6,409 bases of DNA from CAYGWP01 sp964353455 (lineage in GTDB: Bacteria > Planctomycetota > Phycisphaerae > FEN-1346): contig CAYGWP010000490.1 in assembly GCA_964353455.1 (NCBI GenBank), positions 1 to 6,409 on the forward strand. The letters run 5' to 3'. A program made the translations under genes and the position numbers. The notes below the pieces were generated by a model. It saw nothing but the letters and a program-made list of their open reading frames with translations. It ran no database searches and had not been told where the DNA came from. Position 1 is the stretch's first letter. Each line of letters opens with the position of its first letter. Positions 5,833 through 6,409 of the stretch are shown piece after piece.

Positions 5833-6409
5833 ATGCATGAGCACAGTCCCATCCTGCGGGGCGTTCTTGTGGCGGCGGGGGCGGTTGCGCTCATCGCGTT
5901 CCTGGTAGCCGTGCGGCCGCCGGATCTGTCGGGCGATGGCAGCCGCACAGTCATACGCATCTGGCACATCTGGGGCGGCCCGATGCTCGAAAGTTACCGC
6001 CACAGCGTCGAGGCGTTCGAGGCATCCCATCCCGGCATCGCGTGCGAACTCCTCTACGTCCCGAACGACCTCTCCAATAACCAGAAGTTCTTCACCTCGG
6101 TTGCCGCGCACAAGCCGCCGGATGTGTGCTTCGTGGACGGGCCGCAGGTGGCGGAGTGGGCCGAGCAGGGCGCGCTGCAGCCGCTGGATCGTCGGATCGA
6201 GAAAGCCGGGATCGAGCCAGGCGATTTCTTCCCTCCGTGTTGGGCGCAGAACGAGTATAAAGGGCGCGTCTGGGCGATGACCTATTGCGCCGACCCTAAC
6301 TTCGGCTTCGTCTGGAATAAGGCGATGTTCCGCGATGCCGGCCTTGACCCGAACCGCCCGCCGAGGACGATCGAGGAACTGGACGAATACGCCGCGAAGC
6401 TCACCAAGC
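5833..6409 (+). CDS. Extracellular solute-binding protein, sugar ABC-transporter type (3' partial)
   Basis: The first 192 residues of a periplasmic ligand-binding protein of the UgpB/MalE class (family 1), which delivers a solute, usually a sugar or polyol, to an ABC permease. The reading frame runs off the window end. A hydrophobic N-terminal segment (about 8-27) is either a signal peptide or a membrane anchor; no lipobox Cys is visible after it. The mature part follows the family pattern: VIRIWHIWGGP (40-50), YRHSVEAFEASHPGI (55-69), KFFTSVAAHKPPDVCFVDG (85-103), VAEWAEQGALQPLD (106-119), then YKGRVWAMTYCADPNFGFVWNKAMFRDAGLDP (142-173) and a RTIEELDEYAAKLTK helix near the cut. An alternative ATG at 5837 is out of frame. 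The gene has its own apparent promoter and is 259 bases from tonB, so it is probably a separate unit. The ligand is unknown. Confidence 0.9.
   Translation, partial: MHEHSPILRGVLVAAGAVALIAFLVAVRPPDLSGDGSRTVIRIWHIWGGPMLESYRHSVEAFEASHPGIACELLYVPNDLSNNQKFFTSVAAHKPPDVCFVDGPQVAEWAEQGALQPLDRRIEKAGIEPGDFFPPCWAQNEYKGRVWAMTYCADPNFGFVWNKAMFRDAGLDPNRPPRTIEELDEYAAKLTK

Noticed and set aside
5962..5980. TGGCAC at 5962-5967 as a second sigma-54 promoter
   Set aside because: There is no TTGC-like -12 element at the required spacing, and it lies inside the solute-binding-protein coding sequence.
5593..6111. 172-residue minus-strand frame across the tonB/solute-binding-protein interval
   Set aside because: It is antisense to the solute-binding-protein gene over much of its length, low in recognisable content, and in a different frame from the receiver remnant.

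Overview
The window is GC-rich, densely coding DNA from a bacterium with a Gram-negative type envelope, shown by an outer-membrane TonB-dependent receptor and a TonB protein. It uses sigma-54. The composition and gene style would suit Planctomycetota or a similar deep-branching diderm, but that placement is a guess. All intact genes lie on the + strand. The only minus-strand coding signal is a short fossil.

Layout. (1) 3-1043: C-terminal part of a membrane-bound sensor histidine kinase, cut by the window start. (2) 1078-2484: its cognate NtrC-type, sigma-54-activating response regulator. (3) 2485-2649: a 165-base control region. It carries two tandem TGCAC-N7-GTGCA dyads of enteric NtrC-site type, spaced 21 bp centre to centre. 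About 85 bp downstream lies a -24/-12 sigma-54 promoter, followed by a short leader. (4) 2650-4764: TonB-dependent outer-membrane receptor. (5) 4767-5573: TonB energy-transducing protein, starting 2 bases after the receptor stop and so probably co-transcribed. (6) 5574-5832: intergenic DNA holding a minus-strand remnant of a receiver domain and a sigma-70-type promoter. (7) 5833 to the window end: N-terminal part of an extracellular solute-binding protein of the sugar ABC-transporter class.

How it fits together (inference). The kinase senses an extracytoplasmic signal and phosphorylates the regulator. The regulator binds the paired dyads just past its own stop codon and, through a DNA loop, drives sigma-54 polymerase at the receptor-tonB operon. 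This would be signal-dependent uptake of an unknown substrate across the outer membrane with a dedicated TonB. The solute-binding protein appears to be a separate transcription unit under its own promoter, and its link to the uptake operon is only by proximity. No ExbB/ExbD, RNA gene, CRISPR array or insertion sequence is visible.
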